Notes: a model not told the origin generated them from the sequence alone. A DNA stretch of 64,000 bases from Bdellovibrionales bacterium GWA1_52_35 (GCA_001769805.1 MEPO01000027.1:139276-203275); one strand, 5' to 3'; positions 1-9,426 are shown, counted from the first letter of the stretch. Numbers and translations: made by a program.

Positions 1-2
1 AC

Positions 3-134
3 GATACCGGTGATTCCATGATCGAAATGGATGACTGTTTTATCTTTGAAAGATTTGAAACCTTGAATCTCAAGCCGCTTCACTCGCATGGATACCACTT
101 CCCCCAAATCGACTATTTTGAGCGCACAAGATAA
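3..134 (+). CDS. 3' end of an unidentified gene (partial)
   Basis: An open frame enters from the left edge and reads 43 residues to a TAA at 132-134. The visible tail is acidic then aromatic (includes DSMIEMDDCFIFERFE and ends QIDYFERTR). No motif is recognised, so no function is given. The next 85 bases have no other gene and lead into a hairpin at 221-259. The strand is supported only by the uninterrupted frame and natural-looking amino-acid composition; the start lies outside the window. Confidence 0.5.
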   Translation, partial: DTGDSMIEMDDCFIFERFETLNLKPLHSHGYHFPQIDYFERTR

Positions 135-220
135 CAAGCGACGCTGAAAATACAAGGTACGCAGGAAATTAAATTATCTGACTGGATTCATCCAGCTGAC
201 AGCTAAAAGACAATAAAAAC

Positions 221-259
221 AGGGCCCGTGGAATGGATTATTCATCCTTCACGGGCCCT
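221..259 (-). terminator. Rho-independent terminator (minus strand)
   Basis: A perfect 10-bp stem (agggcccgtg at 221-230, cacgggccct at 250-259) encloses a 19-nt loop. On the minus strand the stem is followed directly by a T-rich run (complement of 211-220, caataaaaac). On the plus strand no T-run follows. It therefore fits the end of a minus-strand transcript covering about 260-600, although a role behind the plus-strand gene ending at 134 cannot be excluded. Confidence 0.7.
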
Positions 260-600
260 ATAGATTGTGATTTGCGGTATTTCCGCGGTTAGTAGTCCCC
301 TCCGGACCAAAAAGAACCAGTTCTCGTGGTTCAGGGTTGCCTCTCGACAAACCTATGTTTGGTGGATGTTGGACTGGTTGATATTGATCTTCACCAGCAG
401 CTGTCGCGTTACACCCCGGCCAAGGGTACAATCGACAGTTCGTGAGCTTCGCAGGGCCCAGGTCGCTATCATGCGACCCTCCAAGGCGAATTCGCCCACG
501 CTATCTCCCGCGCGGAGGACCCGTTGCAGGTGATTCAAGAATGGCGTTGAAGCAGCAATTCAGCGATCCTTCTTTCGGCATCTATTTGCCTCCTTCTGAT
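260..600 (-). other. Hairpin-rich minus-strand region, nature unresolved
   Basis: This stretch has no convincing long gene. On the minus strand an excellent ribosome site (AGGAGG, complement of 589-594) precedes an ATG at 581 that opens only 26 codons, ending at 501. A second minus frame (353-538, 61 codons, GC-rich third positions) is shifted by one base. Read together they could be one small gene broken by a frameshift. The region also folds locally: 461-478 (6-bp stem), 485-496 (12-nt palindrome), 314-332 (6-bp stem followed on the minus strand by five T), and 274-286 (4-bp stem). A structured RNA is the alternative. I do not recognise tmRNA, RNase P, 6S or SRP RNA signatures. Confidence 0.35.
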
Positions 601-793
601 ACTTAAGACACTAAAACAGAGTTAGTTTTAGCGCAATGTGTCAAAAATGACAAAATTCATATATTTTGTTGCCGGAGCATTTTTTGAAAAAAAGCCAAGC
701 CGACTCACCGGTGAAACAGCAGCATCCAGTTCCGCGAACCGGCAGAGATTTGTACTCACTACTGTCTAGTGGGTGGACGGGCGCAGAGAGAAA

Positions 794-1228
794 CTAAAAG
801 CATTTCTGCAGCGGGGGCTTTTGAGTGATCTGATTGAATTCCTGTATCCCGGAGGGAGTTTCAAACTGCGCTGTCCACCAGACATACTTCCAAGGATTAA
901 GTAAACGAGCATCCACTTCGCTCACATGAATGGATTCTTCTCTAATTTTGTAATTATTTGCTTTAGCGATATCCCTTAACTTCGCAATTCCGACAGTCCG
1001 GCAAGCATTCACAAGTTTCTTGTGCTTCAGCTCTAAACTTTTATCGGCCGAACAGGTGGCGCAAGGCGCCTTTACATTTTGAAGGCTCGCCTTGACAGCA
1101 TCCGCTGCGCGAACCACCCCAGTAAGGTCCTGCTTTTCAGTCGCGCACTCATGAGCGTGAACATCAACGCTGAATGCTGCACCTATAGAAAGAAAAAACA
1201 GACCAACAAATAAAGAGTTTTTGCGCAT
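794..1228 (-). CDS. Small secreted Cys-containing protein, function unknown
   Basis: A 144-residue protein with a basic start (MRKN), a hydrophobic stretch at about 5-20 and a likely signal-peptidase site near the VHAHEC junction, so it is probably exported. The mature part is Lys-rich and has five cysteines (28, 56, 59, 76, 143), including one CxxC pair, which suggests disulphides or metal binding. The start at 1228 is chosen because GGGAGC lies six bases upstream; the open frame runs six codons further but lacks a ribosome site. No family is recognised. It stands alone: the neighbour on the right, ppdK, ends in its own terminator at 1347-1380. Confidence 0.7.
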   Translation of the reverse strand: MRKNSLFVGLFFLSIGAAFSVDVHAHECATEKQDLTGVVRAADAVKASLQNVKAPCATCSADKSLELKHKKLVNACRTVGIAKLRDIAKANNYKIREESIHVSEVDARLLNPWKYVWWTAQFETPSGIQEFNQITQKPPLQKCF

Positions 1229-1346
1229 ATTTTGCTCCCTTGTCAATTAAGTATGCGTAGCAACCCGGTCAAATGCAACATCGAAGCATAGGCTGATCAA
1301 ACAACTTATTCATCCATTGACCTTCAGGCATCTGACCCCCAGAAGA

Positions 1347-1380
1347 AAAAGGCCCACCTCCTTTCGGGGGTGGGCCTTTT
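1347..1380 (-). terminator. ppdK terminator, possibly bidirectional
   Basis: A GC-rich stem (ggcccacctcc at 1351-1361 with its complement up to 1376) has a short loop, four A on the left and four T on the right, so it can stop transcription in both directions. It lies 36 bases past the ppdK stop codon on the minus strand. No plus-strand gene ends at it, so its main job should be ending the glyS-ppdK transcript. Confidence 0.85.
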
Positions 1381-1415
1381 GAATTCACCCGCGATGCATG
1401 TGCATCGCGAGAATT

Positions 1416-4214
1416 TTACTTACGTTTGCCTTTTTTGGCGGCTTTCTTGGGAGCGGCCTTTTTAGCGGATTTGGAAGCCTTCTTTGCAGGGGCTTTCTTT
1501 CCAGCTTTACGAGGCGTCTTGATTGCAGCCTGTGCAGCCGCCAAACGTGCGATCGGCACGCGGAACGGAGAGCAGCTGACGTAATCGAGACCGGCACGAT
1601 GGCAGAACTCGACCGAAGTCGGCTCACCGCCGTGCTCGCCGCAAATTCCGACCTTGAGGTCCGGACGAACGCTCTTGCCTTCTTCGATCGCAAGCTTCAT
1701 GAGACGGCCAACGCCCACCTGATCCAAGGTAGCGAAAGGATCGCGCTCATAGATTTTTGCATCGAGGTAGTCCTTCAGGAACATCCCGGAATCGTCACGA
1801 GACAGACCATAGGTCGTCTGCGTGAGATCGTTGGTTCCGAAGCTGAAGAACTCGCCGTACTCGCAGCCTGCGATTTCAGCCGCAGTCAACGCCGCGCGAG
1901 GAAGCTCGATCATCGTGCCGAGCATGTACTGGAAGCGCTTCACACCCTGGGATGCGAATTCCGCCAGAACCTTCTCTGCTTCGTCTTTGCAATAATCGCC
2001 GACAAATTTCAGTTCGCGCCAATCACCGACGAGCGGGATCATGATTTCCGGAACGATCTTGAACTTCTCATCCCGAACCAGCTCACAAGCAGCTTCCATG
2101 ATCGCACGCACCTGGGTGCGGTAGATTTCCGGGAAGCTCACGCCCAAGCGGCAGCCGCGATGGCCGAGCATGGGATTGAATTCATGAAGCATTTCATTCT
2201 TGCGTTTGAGACGATCAAAGCTCACACCGATCTTCTTGGCCAAGGCCTGAAGCTCTTCGTCTTTGTGAGGAATGAACTCATGCAGCGGAGGATCCAGAAG
2301 ACGGATCGTGACCGGGAGACCCTTCATTTCACGGAAGATGCCCTTGAAGTCTCCCCGTTGCATCGGGAGAATCTTCGCCAACGCCTTCTCACGACCTTCA
2401 ACGGTGTCCGCAAGAATCATTTCGCGGACCGCATCAATACGATCGGATTCGAAGAACATGTGCTCCGTGCGGCAGAGGCCGATGCCTTCAGCGCCGTACT
2501 CGCGGGCAACACGGGAATCATTCGGAGTATCGGCATTCGTACGGACTTTGATCTGACGAATGACATCCACCCACTTCATGAGTTCCTGGAAATCGAGATT
2601 CAGGGTTGGAGGGATCGTTGCGACCTTACCCTTGATCACTTCGCCGGCAGAACCGTCGAGAGTGATGAAATCGCCTTCACGGATCGTGGTAGAACCCACA
2701 GCAAACTCGCGTTTGTCATGATTCACCTTGATCGCGCTGCAACCGGCTACGCAGCACTTGCCCATGCCACGAGCCACAACGGCCGCGTGAGAGGTCATGC
2801 CACCGCGAGCCGTGAGAATACCTTCAGCCACCGACATTCCATGAATGTCTTCAGGCGAGGTTTCAGTACGGACGAGAATGACTTTTTTGCCACCTTCTTT
2901 GACCCACTTTTCAGCAGTATCCGGATCAAAGACTGCCTGACCGGTCGCGGCTCCAGGAGAAGCCGGGAGACCCTTGGCAAGAAGTTCCTTGTGCGCTTTG
3001 GGGTCCAGCATCGGGTGAAGGAGCTGGTCCAACTGCGAGGGAGCAACACGAAGAATTGCTTCTTCCTTGGTGATGAGCTTTTCACGGACCATGTCACAGG
3101 CAATTTTGAGCGCCGCGGCTGCGGTGCGTTTGCCGTTACGGGTCTGGAGCATGAACAATCTGCCGTGCTCGATCGTGAACTCGATGTCCTGCATGTCGCG
3201 GTAATGCTTCTCGAGCTTCTGGTAGTTTTTGACCAATTCTTTGTAAGGTTTCGGCATAACTTCTTCCAGGGTCGGAAGAATTTCAGTCGCGTTTTCCTGA
3301 CGGGAAACCGTATTGATCGGCTGCGGTGTACGGGTACCGGCTACGACGTCTTCGCCTTGTGCATTCACCAGGAACTCACCGAAGAACTTCTTCGCGCCCG
3401 TGCTCGGATCACGTGTGAAGGCCACGCCGGTGGCGCAATCATCACCCATGTTGCCGAAGACCATGCTCTGAATATTGACTGCGGTACCCCAGCTCTCCGG
3501 GATATCGTTCAGTTTGCGATAAGTATTGGCGCGAGGATTCATCCAGGAACCGAATACGGCGCCAACAGCACCCCAGAGCTGATCCCAGGGGCTCTCCGGG
3601 AATTCTTTACCGTGAGCGCGAATGATTTCCTTAAATTTTCCGACGAGCTCCTTGAGGTCATCGGCCGAAAGTTCTGTGTCGAGCTTCGCGTGACGGGCTT
3701 CCTTCATCTTCTCGAGTTCGGCTTCGAAATTATCAGAGTGAATTTCGAGAACGACATCGGAGTACATCATGATGAAGCGGCGATAGCTGTCGTAGCTGAA
3801 GCGCGGGTCTTTGGACTCGGCAATCAAGCCCTGCACGCTGACATCATTTAAGCCGAGGTTCAGAATCGTATCCATCATTCCAGGCATCGATGCGCGAGCG
3901 CCTGAGCGGACTGAAACAAGCATGGGGTTTTTGGCTGCACCGAACTTGCGGCCCATGTATTTTTCAAGCTGTGCAATGCCGTGCTTCACCTGGGCATCGA
4001 GTGCTTTCGGATATTTCCGGCCGTTTGCATAAAAATACGTGCACACTTCGGTGGAAATCGTGAATCCCGGAGGAACGGGCAGACCGAGACTGGTCATACC
4101 GTGGAGGTTGGCGCCTTTTCCGCCCAACAACTCCTTCATGTTCTCTTTGCCATCGGCCTTACCGTTGCCAAAGATATAAACGTACTTGTCTTTTTTACCC
4201 GACTTACCTGCCAT
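1416..4214 (-). CDS. ppdK: Pyruvate, phosphate dikinase with basic C-terminal tail
   Basis: Interconverts pyruvate, ATP and phosphate with phosphoenolpyruvate, AMP and pyrophosphate. The 932-residue protein has the full PPDK layout: N-terminal nucleotide-binding domain (GGKGANL at 31-37), central swivelling phosphohistidine domain with GGMTSHAAV and catalytic His476, and a PEP/pyruvate barrel with GICGEHGGEP and catalytic Cys858. Residues 899-932 form an unusual Lys/Ala/Pro-rich tail resembling a histone H1 tail, which ordinary PPDKs lack. The ATG at 4214 follows the glyS stop by three bases, and its ribosome site (GGGAG) lies inside the last glyS codons, so the two are translated from one message. 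Confidence 0.96.
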   Translation of the reverse strand: MAGKSGKKDKYVYIFGNGKADGKENMKELLGGKGANLHGMTSLGLPVPPGFTISTEVCTYFYANGRKYPKALDAQVKHGIAQLEKYMGRKFGAAKNPMLVSVRSGARASMPGMMDTILNLGLNDVSVQGLIAESKDPRFSYDSYRRFIMMYSDVVLEIHSDNFEAELEKMKEARHAKLDTELSADDLKELVGKFKEIIRAHGKEFPESPWDQLWGAVGAVFGSWMNPRANTYRKLNDIPESWGTAVNIQSMVFGNMGDDCATGVAFTRDPSTGAKKFFGEFLVNAQGEDVVAGTRTPQPINTVSRQENATEILPTLEEVMPKPYKELVKNYQKLEKHYRDMQDIEFTIEHGRLFMLQTRNGKRTAAAALKIACDMVREKLITKEEAILRVAPSQLDQLLHPMLDPKAHKELLAKGLPASPGAATGQAVFDPDTAEKWVKEGGKKVILVRTETSPEDIHGMSVAEGILTARGGMTSHAAVVARGMGKCCVAGCSAIKVNHDKREFAVGSTTIREGDFITLDGSAGEVIKGKVATIPPTLNLDFQELMKWVDVIRQIKVRTNADTPNDSRVAREYGAEGIGLCRTEHMFFESDRIDAVREMILADTVEGREKALAKILPMQRGDFKGIFREMKGLPVTIRLLDPPLHEFIPHKDEELQALAKKIGVSFDRLKRKNEMLHEFNPMLGHRGCRLGVSFPEIYRTQVRAIMEAACELVRDEKFKIVPEIMIPLVGDWRELKFVGDYCKDEAEKVLAEFASQGVKRFQYMLGTMIELPRAALTAAEIAGCEYGEFFSFGTNDLTQTTYGLSRDDSGMFLKDYLDAKIYERDPFATLDQVGVGRLMKLAIEEGKSVRPDLKVGICGEHGGEPTSVEFCHRAGLDYVSCSPFRVPIARLAAAQAAIKTPRKAGKKAPAKKASKSAKKAAPKKAAKKGKRK

Positions 4215-4217
4215 TTT

Positions 4218-5573
4218 TCATTTCTCCCAATTATGGATTTTATCCTGGATGTAGCCAGAGAGTTTATCCGTACTTACTCGTTCTTGAGCCATACTGTCAC
4301 GATGACGGACCGTGACTGTGTGATTTGAAAGCGTGTCGTAATCGATCGTCACGCCGAACGGCGTCCCGATTTCATCCTGACGCCGGTACCGCTTGCCAAT
4401 TGACCCCGCCTCATCCGTCGTGACGCGGAAATTTTTCTTGAGATCGGCGTAAACCGTCTCCGTATATTCTTTCAACTCCGGCTTCTTCATCAAAGGATAG
4501 ACTGCCACCTTGTAGGGCGCCAGATGCGGATGAAGTGCCAGCCAGACACGCTCACCGTCGAAGCGGTAAGCATCGGCAAGCGCGACCAGCAAGGTGCGAT
4601 CACAGCCCGCGGAGGTTTCAACGATATAGGGAAGGTAACGCTCGCGATGCTCCTCATCGAAATACTCGAGCTTCTTCCCGCTGAATTGCTGGTGACGTCC
4701 GAGATCAAAGTCAGTCCGATTATGAATGCCTTCCAGCTCCTGCCAACCGAACGGAAACTCATATTCAATGTCGAATGCGGCTTTGGCATAATGGGCGAGC
4801 TCGCCTGCTCCATGCTCATGAAAGCGCAGCTTGTTTTTGCGGATACCATTGGCCAGATGCCACTCGATCCGGGTCTGCTTCCACCTTTCAAACCACTCGA
4901 CATCAGTTCCGGGTTTCACGAAGAACTGCATTTCCATCTGTTCGAATTCACGGGTGCGGAAAATAAAATTTCCAGGCGTGATTTCATTACGAAACGCTTT
5001 GCCGATCTGGGCGATTCCAAAAGGCACTTTCTTGCGCGTCGATTGCTGAACATTCAAAAAATTGACGTAGATACCTTGCGCGGTTTCCGGCCGGAGGTAA
5101 ACCACGGAGGCGGCATCTTCCAGGGGTCCCATGAAAGTTCTGAACATGAGATTGAATTGCCGGGGTTCGGTCAGCTCGCCACCGCATTCAGGGCATTTCT
5201 TCGACTTCATTGCTTCGGCATCGATTTTATCGGCGCGAAAACGGCTTTTGCATTTTTTGCAGTCGACCAGTGGATCAACAAAACCGGCGACATGACCGGA
5301 GGCTTCCCAGACTTTTGGATGCATCAGAATTGCGGCATCCAGACCTTCAACATCTTCACGATCAACCATCGCGCGCCACCAGCGCTCTTTCACGTTGCGC
5401 TTGAGCTCAATTCCGAGCGGACCGTAATCCCAGCAGGCATTGATGCCGCCGTAAACTTCGCTCGACGGAAAAACAAAGCCGCGTCTTTTGCAAAGAGAGA
5501 CCAGATCGGCCATGTCTTTCAAATCCTGGGGAGGCCCTGCAGGTTTCTGCTCTTCTTTTTCGTTTTCACTCAT
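4218..5573 (-). CDS. glyS: Glycyl-tRNA synthetase, homodimeric (GRS1) type
   Basis: Charges tRNA-Gly with glycine. The 451-residue single-chain form is the archaeal/eukaryotic-like class II enzyme, not the two-subunit GlyQ/GlyS type. Visible features are the N-terminal [14 protein letters not shown] segment, a zinc-ribbon insertion with two Cys pairs (CKKC and CPEC), motif 2 around [19 protein letters not shown], motif 3 near GCDRTL, and the C-terminal anticodon-binding domain containing [12 protein letters not shown]. It is the first gene of a glyS-ppdK pair; the stop codon is three bases from the ppdK ATG. An open 118-base gap separates it from the upstream hypothetical gene at 5692-6087. 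Confidence 0.96.
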   Translation of the reverse strand: MSENEKEEQKPAGPPQDLKDMADLVSLCKRRGFVFPSSEVYGGINACWDYGPLGIELKRNVKERWWRAMVDREDVEGLDAAILMHPKVWEASGHVAGFVDPLVDCKKCKSRFRADKIDAEAMKSKKCPECGGELTEPRQFNLMFRTFMGPLEDAASVVYLRPETAQGIYVNFLNVQQSTRKKVPFGIAQIGKAFRNEITPGNFIFRTREFEQMEMQFFVKPGTDVEWFERWKQTRIEWHLANGIRKNKLRFHEHGAGELAHYAKAAFDIEYEFPFGWQELEGIHNRTDFDLGRHQQFSGKKLEYFDEEHRERYLPYIVETSAGCDRTLLVALADAYRFDGERVWLALHPHLAPYKVAVYPLMKKPELKEYTETVYADLKKNFRVTTDEAGSIGKRYRRQDEIGTPFGVTIDYDTLSNHTVTVRHRDSMAQERVSTDKLSGYIQDKIHNWEK

Positions 5574-5691
5574 AATGTTCTTAATGGGTTATTTCTGGAA
5601 AACATACAATGCCAGAAAACCGGTGAGTTAACCAAAAGATTTTGAAATTTTTGACAAAAGAGCCCTGCGCAAGGATATGCGCCGCAGCACA

Positions 5692-6087
5692 TTAGCGACC
5701 AATTCCAAGATGCCAGGTACCGTGAATTTCGATCGGAATCCAGACTGATCGCAAAATCATGGGGACAGCGGTGGTCTCAATTATTTTCAAATCCGGAGAA
5801 ATCCGGCGTCGAGAAAACTCCACGACGGCTCTTCTCATGAGCCCGCACCAGACCCCGTGCAGATCCATTTTGTCTTCAGAAGCTGACAGAAATGCAACGC
5901 CTTCTCCACCAACCCCTTCGATTCTGACATTAAATATGAGCAGACATTTTGCGCTTTCGGGCGGCAGGAACCCACCCCGGTTCAGAGGCAATCCCAAACT
6001 GGGCTTCTGATCTGCAAAGTGATCCGTCAACTCATCAATCAGCGCGGAATGCAGAGACTCAAGTAAGGCACTCCAGGGTGAACTCAT
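5692..6087 (-). CDS. Hypothetical protein coupled to the MsbA-like exporter
   Basis: A 131-residue soluble protein with no signal peptide or membrane segment. I do not recognise its family. Visible features are a Gly-rich VEGVGGEGVAF segment in the middle and an Ile/Pro/Trp-rich C-terminus. Its ATG overlaps the stop of the ABC exporter gene (ATGA at 6084-6087), so translation is probably coupled to that gene. The shared message suggests a related role, but nothing in the sequence shows one. Confidence 0.72.
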   Translation of the reverse strand: MSSPWSALLESLHSALIDELTDHFADQKPSLGLPLNRGGFLPPESAKCLLIFNVRIEGVGGEGVAFLSASEDKMDLHGVWCGLMRRAVVEFSRRRISPDLKIIETTAVPMILRSVWIPIEIHGTWHLGIGR

Positions 6088-7805
6088 ACATGATGAAACT
6101 TAGCGTATTCTCCCGATTTTTGCAGCAATTCATCGTGAGTACCTCGTTCCACCACTTCCCCGTCTTTCATGACCAGGATCAGATCCGCATGTTTCACCGT
6201 TGAGAGGCGATGAGCGATGATCAGCGTGGTACGGTTCAGCATCAGCTCGTCCAAAGCACTTTGTACTGCGCGTTCAGAGGCCGTATCCAGGCTCGACGTC
6301 GCTTCATCAAGAATCAGGACCGGCGCTTCCCGCAGAAATGCCCTCGCAATCGAAAGACGTTGACGCTCTCCTCCTGAAAGTTTTTGTCCACGATCTCCAA
6401 TAATCGTGGAGAATCCATCGGGCAATCCCTCGATGAAATCCAAAGCATGGGCGCGGCGCGCCGCTTCCCGGATTTCCTCGGGCGTCGCACCGAGCCGACC
6501 ACACCGGATATTTTCTTCGACCGTGTCATTAAAGAGGAAAACATCCTGACTCACGACCGCAAATATCTTGCGCAGATCCCCCAGGGAAACATTCCGGATA
6601 TTCTGACCGTCAAGGAAGATCCCCCCTGCCGTAACATCGAAAATTCTCGGAAAAAGGCTGACCATCGAACTTTTACCTGCTCCACTGGCCCCGACGAGTG
6701 CAACCGTCTTTCCAATTTTCAGATCAAAGCTGACGTCCTTCAGGATCAACCGCTGAGGCGCATCCGGATAGGCGAACGAAATCTGCCGAACTTCAATGCC
6801 TTGATGAAATCCTGACAAAGGCACGGGCGAAACGGGATCCGGAATATTCGATTTCCAATCAAAGATCTGAAAAATACGATCGCAAGCGCCCGCCGCCTGA
6901 TTCAGCCTGATATTGACCTCGTTCAAAACTCTCAAGGGATTGATCATCAGCGCAAAAGCGGCGAAGAACGCGATCAGGTCACCCGAACTCATTTCTCCGG
7001 AAAGTACCTGGCGTCCACCGTAATAAATCATCAACCCCAGGATAAAGGAGGTGATCAACTCAACCATCGGATGCGCTGCCTCTTCCATGGCCGCAATCTT
7101 CAGCATGACATGAGTGTAGTAATTGCTGCGATCGTAGAATTTGCGCCGGACATACTCCTCAAGCCGGAAAGTCTTGACGACCCTCACACCACTGAAACTT
7201 TCCTGAATCACGGAATAAAGATGGGCGCTCTCTTCAGAAAGTTTTCCGATATAGCGTTTCAAATTCCTGCCGGTTGTGGAGAAAACCCAGGCCAAGGGAG
7301 GAAAAACGATGAACATCAGAACCGTCAGACGCCAGTTCAGACTCATGGCGTAGCCGAAAAGGAGCAGGAATGTGATGGGCTCCCGTACGAGGGTATTGAT
7401 CGACATGATCGCAGCATCCACATAGGTGGGGTCCACACCCACCCTGGAGATCAAAGTCCCGGTACTTTGCGCAGTGAAATAATCGGCCGACAAACCGAGC
7501 AGATGTTCATAGAGATCGTTTTTGATCTTCTGATTGACTCGTGCAACCACGACCCGGAGCAGATAAAAATGAAAGAAACGAACGACAAAATTCGCCGTAT
7601 ACAGAAGAACCACACCGATAGCCAGGCGCGTCAACATCCAGCTATTATGCTCTACGAGCACGTCGTTCACGAGATATTTGGCCAGAGGCGCTGGACCCAA
7701 CCTCAAGGCGGCGAGCGGAATTGCCAGAATGGCGCTGATCGCGATGAACCATATATAAGGTCGAAGGTAGGGTTTAAGCCTCAGGAGCGATTTCATTTCC
7801 ATCAT
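6084..7805 (-). CDS. msbA: MsbA-like ABC exporter (lipid A/lipid flippase type)
   Basis: A 573-residue half-transporter with an N-terminal six-helix transmembrane domain (about residues 10-310) fused to an ATPase domain. The ATPase has a Walker A motif (GASGAGKSS, 372-380), ABC signature (LSGGE, 476-480), Walker B (VLILDE, 496-501) and H-loop His532. The type IV exporter fold and spacing fit MsbA, which flips lipid A-core across the inner membrane, but drug or peptide exporters of the same fold cannot be excluded. The start is either of two adjacent ATGs or a third two codons later; none has a strong ribosome site. It is divergent from the galE-gmhB fusion, with 82 bases between. Confidence 0.85.
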   Translation of the reverse strand: MMEMKSLLRLKPYLRPYIWFIAISAILAIPLAALRLGPAPLAKYLVNDVLVEHNSWMLTRLAIGVVLLYTANFVVRFFHFYLLRVVVARVNQKIKNDLYEHLLGLSADYFTAQSTGTLISRVGVDPTYVDAAIMSINTLVREPITFLLLFGYAMSLNWRLTVLMFIVFPPLAWVFSTTGRNLKRYIGKLSEESAHLYSVIQESFSGVRVVKTFRLEEYVRRKFYDRSNYYTHVMLKIAAMEEAAHPMVELITSFILGLMIYYGGRQVLSGEMSSGDLIAFFAAFALMINPLRVLNEVNIRLNQAAGACDRIFQIFDWKSNIPDPVSPVPLSGFHQGIEVRQISFAYPDAPQRLILKDVSFDLKIGKTVALVGASGAGKSSMVSLFPRIFDVTAGGIFLDGQNIRNVSLGDLRKIFAVVSQDVFLFNDTVEENIRCGRLGATPEEIREAARRAHALDFIEGLPDGFSTIIGDRGQKLSGGERQRLSIARAFLREAPVLILDEATSSLDTASERAVQSALDELMLNRTTLIIAHRLSTVKHADLILVMKDGEVVERGTHDELLQKSGEYAKFHHV

Positions 7806-7887
7806 CTTTCACATATTTCCATTCCGAATTCGAGCGGAGATTGAGGCTCGCACAGGGGACCGGGTCTGTGGTAGGGTCCGAAGCAAT

Positions 7888-9426
7888 ATGAGTAAAATTC
7901 TGGTAGTTGGAGGCGCAGGCTACGTCGGCAGCGCCACCAGTGCATGGCTCCTTGACCATGGACATGAAGTTTGGATTCTCGATGACCTTTCAACGGGCCA
8001 CGAAGAACTCGCCATGGGTGGACACCTCGTGGAAGGTCAAGCTGGAAACAGGGAGATTCTGCGAAATCTCCTCTCTCATGAACACTTTGATTGCGTGATG
8101 CATTTTGCCGCCAAGAGTCTCGTTTCGGAAAGCGTCCGAAGACCCGCCGAATATTTTGAGAACAATGTCATTCAGACCCGGGAGCTTCTGAACGTCATGA
8201 TGGAAACCGGAACGCGCCGGTTTATCTTTTCCTCTACCTGCTCGATTTTCGGAGATCCCGGGAATAAGGGAATCAACGAAACTCTGGAAAAACGTCCAAC
8301 CAATCCCTACGGTGAAACCAAGCTCCAAGTCGAAAAGATGATGGAGCAATTCGCTGAGGAACGCGGGCTCCAGGGCATCGCGCTCCGATATTTCAATGCT
8401 GCGGGTGCTGAAAACAAGCTCCGCGTCGGTGAATGGCATGACCCTGAAACTCATCTGATCCCTGCCGTTCTGAGAGCGGCACTTGAGGGCGGAACGGTTC
8501 AGATCTACGGCACCGATTATCCAACCCCCGACGGCACCTGCATCCGCGACTACGTTCACGTATCGGATTTGGCCTCTGCCCATGGGGCGGCAATGGCCCG
8601 TCTGCTTGCTTCGGAGGAAGGTCCCGGGAAATTCGAAGCCTTTAATCTTGGAAGTGAGAACGGTTTCTCTGTGCGTGAGGTGGTCCAGGCCTGTGAGCGG
8701 GCAGTCGGACATACCCTGAGCGTCACCGAACGCGGGCGTCGCCCTGCCGATCCTCCTCGCCTGGTTGCTGATTCCAGTCTGGCCAAGGAAGCCCTGGGTT
8801 TCAAAATCACCCACTCCCTTGAGTCGATCGTCAAAAGCGCCTTGGAATGGGAGAAAAAGAGACGAGCCCTGATCACCACCTCCCGTAAAGCTGTTTTCCT
8901 GGATCGTGACGGAACTATCAATGAGGATCCGGGCTACATAGCGGACCCGGATCTGATCAAGGTTTATGACGGTGTCGGCAGAGCCCTCGCCAAACTGAAA
9001 GAAGCCGGTTACCTGCTGATTGTGATCTCCAATCAATCCGGCGTGGCCCGCGGGCTTATTCCAGAAGGCGCCCTGGACCGCGTTCATGCGCGGTTGAATG
9101 ATATCCTGACAGCCTCCGGCGCTGCTCCTGATTATTATGAACTCTGCCTGCATCGCCCTGAAGATCATTGCGAGTGTCGCAAACCCAAGCCCAAACTGAT
9201 TTTCAACGCTGCAATGAAGCTGGGTATTGATATTTCCGAGTCTTATATGATCGGGGATAAACCGAGCGATATTGGAACAGGTAAAAACGCAGGCTGCAAA
9301 GGCATCCTGCTCGTCCGAACAGGCCATGGCTGGGAAACAGAAAAAACACTCAAGCCAGGGGAAGTTGATTTCGTGGGGGACTCACTGGAAGAGGCTGCAA
9401 ACTGGATTCTACGTCAAGAAACCTGA
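7888..9426 (+). CDS. GalE-GmhB fusion: UDP-hexose 4-epimerase plus heptose-bisphosphate phosphatase
   Basis: One 512-residue chain joins two enzymes. Residues 1-325 are a UDP-glucose 4-epimerase-like SDR: NAD motif GGAGYVG (8-14), SSTCSIFG (115-122) and catalytic Tyr141-xxx-Lys145. Residues 333-512 are a HAD phosphatase of the GmhB/HisB-N type: FLDRDGT with Asp339 and Asp341, SNQSG at 381-385, zinc loop Cys420, His422, Cys428, Cys430, and GDKPSD at 456-461. GmhB removes the 7-phosphate of glycero-manno-heptose bisphosphate, so the fusion may link two sugar-nucleotide steps of LPS or glycoprotein synthesis. Its last 77 bases overlap recO on the other strand. Confidence 0.93.
   Translation: MSKILVVGGAGYVGSATSAWLLDHGHEVWILDDLSTGHEELAMGGHLVEGQAGNREILRNLLSHEHFDCVMHFAAKSLVSESVRRPAEYFENNVIQTRELLNVMMETGTRRFIFSSTCSIFGDPGNKGINETLEKRPTNPYGETKLQVEKMMEQFAEERGLQGIALRYFNAAGAENKLRVGEWHDPETHLIPAVLRAALEGGTVQIYGTDYPTPDGTCIRDYVHVSDLASAHGAAMARLLASEEGPGKFEAFNLGSENGFSVREVVQACERAVGHTLSVTERGRRPADPPRLVADSSLAKEALGFKITHSLESIVKSALEWEKKRRALITTSRKAVFLDRDGTINEDPGYIADPDLIKVYDGVGRALAKLKEAGYLLIVISNQSGVARGLIPEGALDRVHARLNDILTASGAAPDYYELCLHRPEDHCECRKPKPKLIFNAAMKLGIDISESYMIGDKPSDIGTGKNAGCKGILLVRTGHGWETEKTLKPGEVDFVGDSLEEAANWILRQET

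Noticed and set aside
267..533. An 88-codon plus-strand frame near the left edge
   Set aside because: It begins at the foot of a terminator hairpin, has no ribosome site and gives a Trp/Arg-rich, low-quality translation.
1398..3851. An 817-codon open frame on the plus strand, opposite ppdK
   Set aside because: It lies almost wholly inside the conserved ppdK gene on the other strand, has no ribosome site and its translation is composition-biased. It is a codon-usage shadow.
7990..9327. A 445-codon minus-strand frame opposite galE-gmhB
   Set aside because: It mirrors the coding frame of a clear enzyme and shows no motif.
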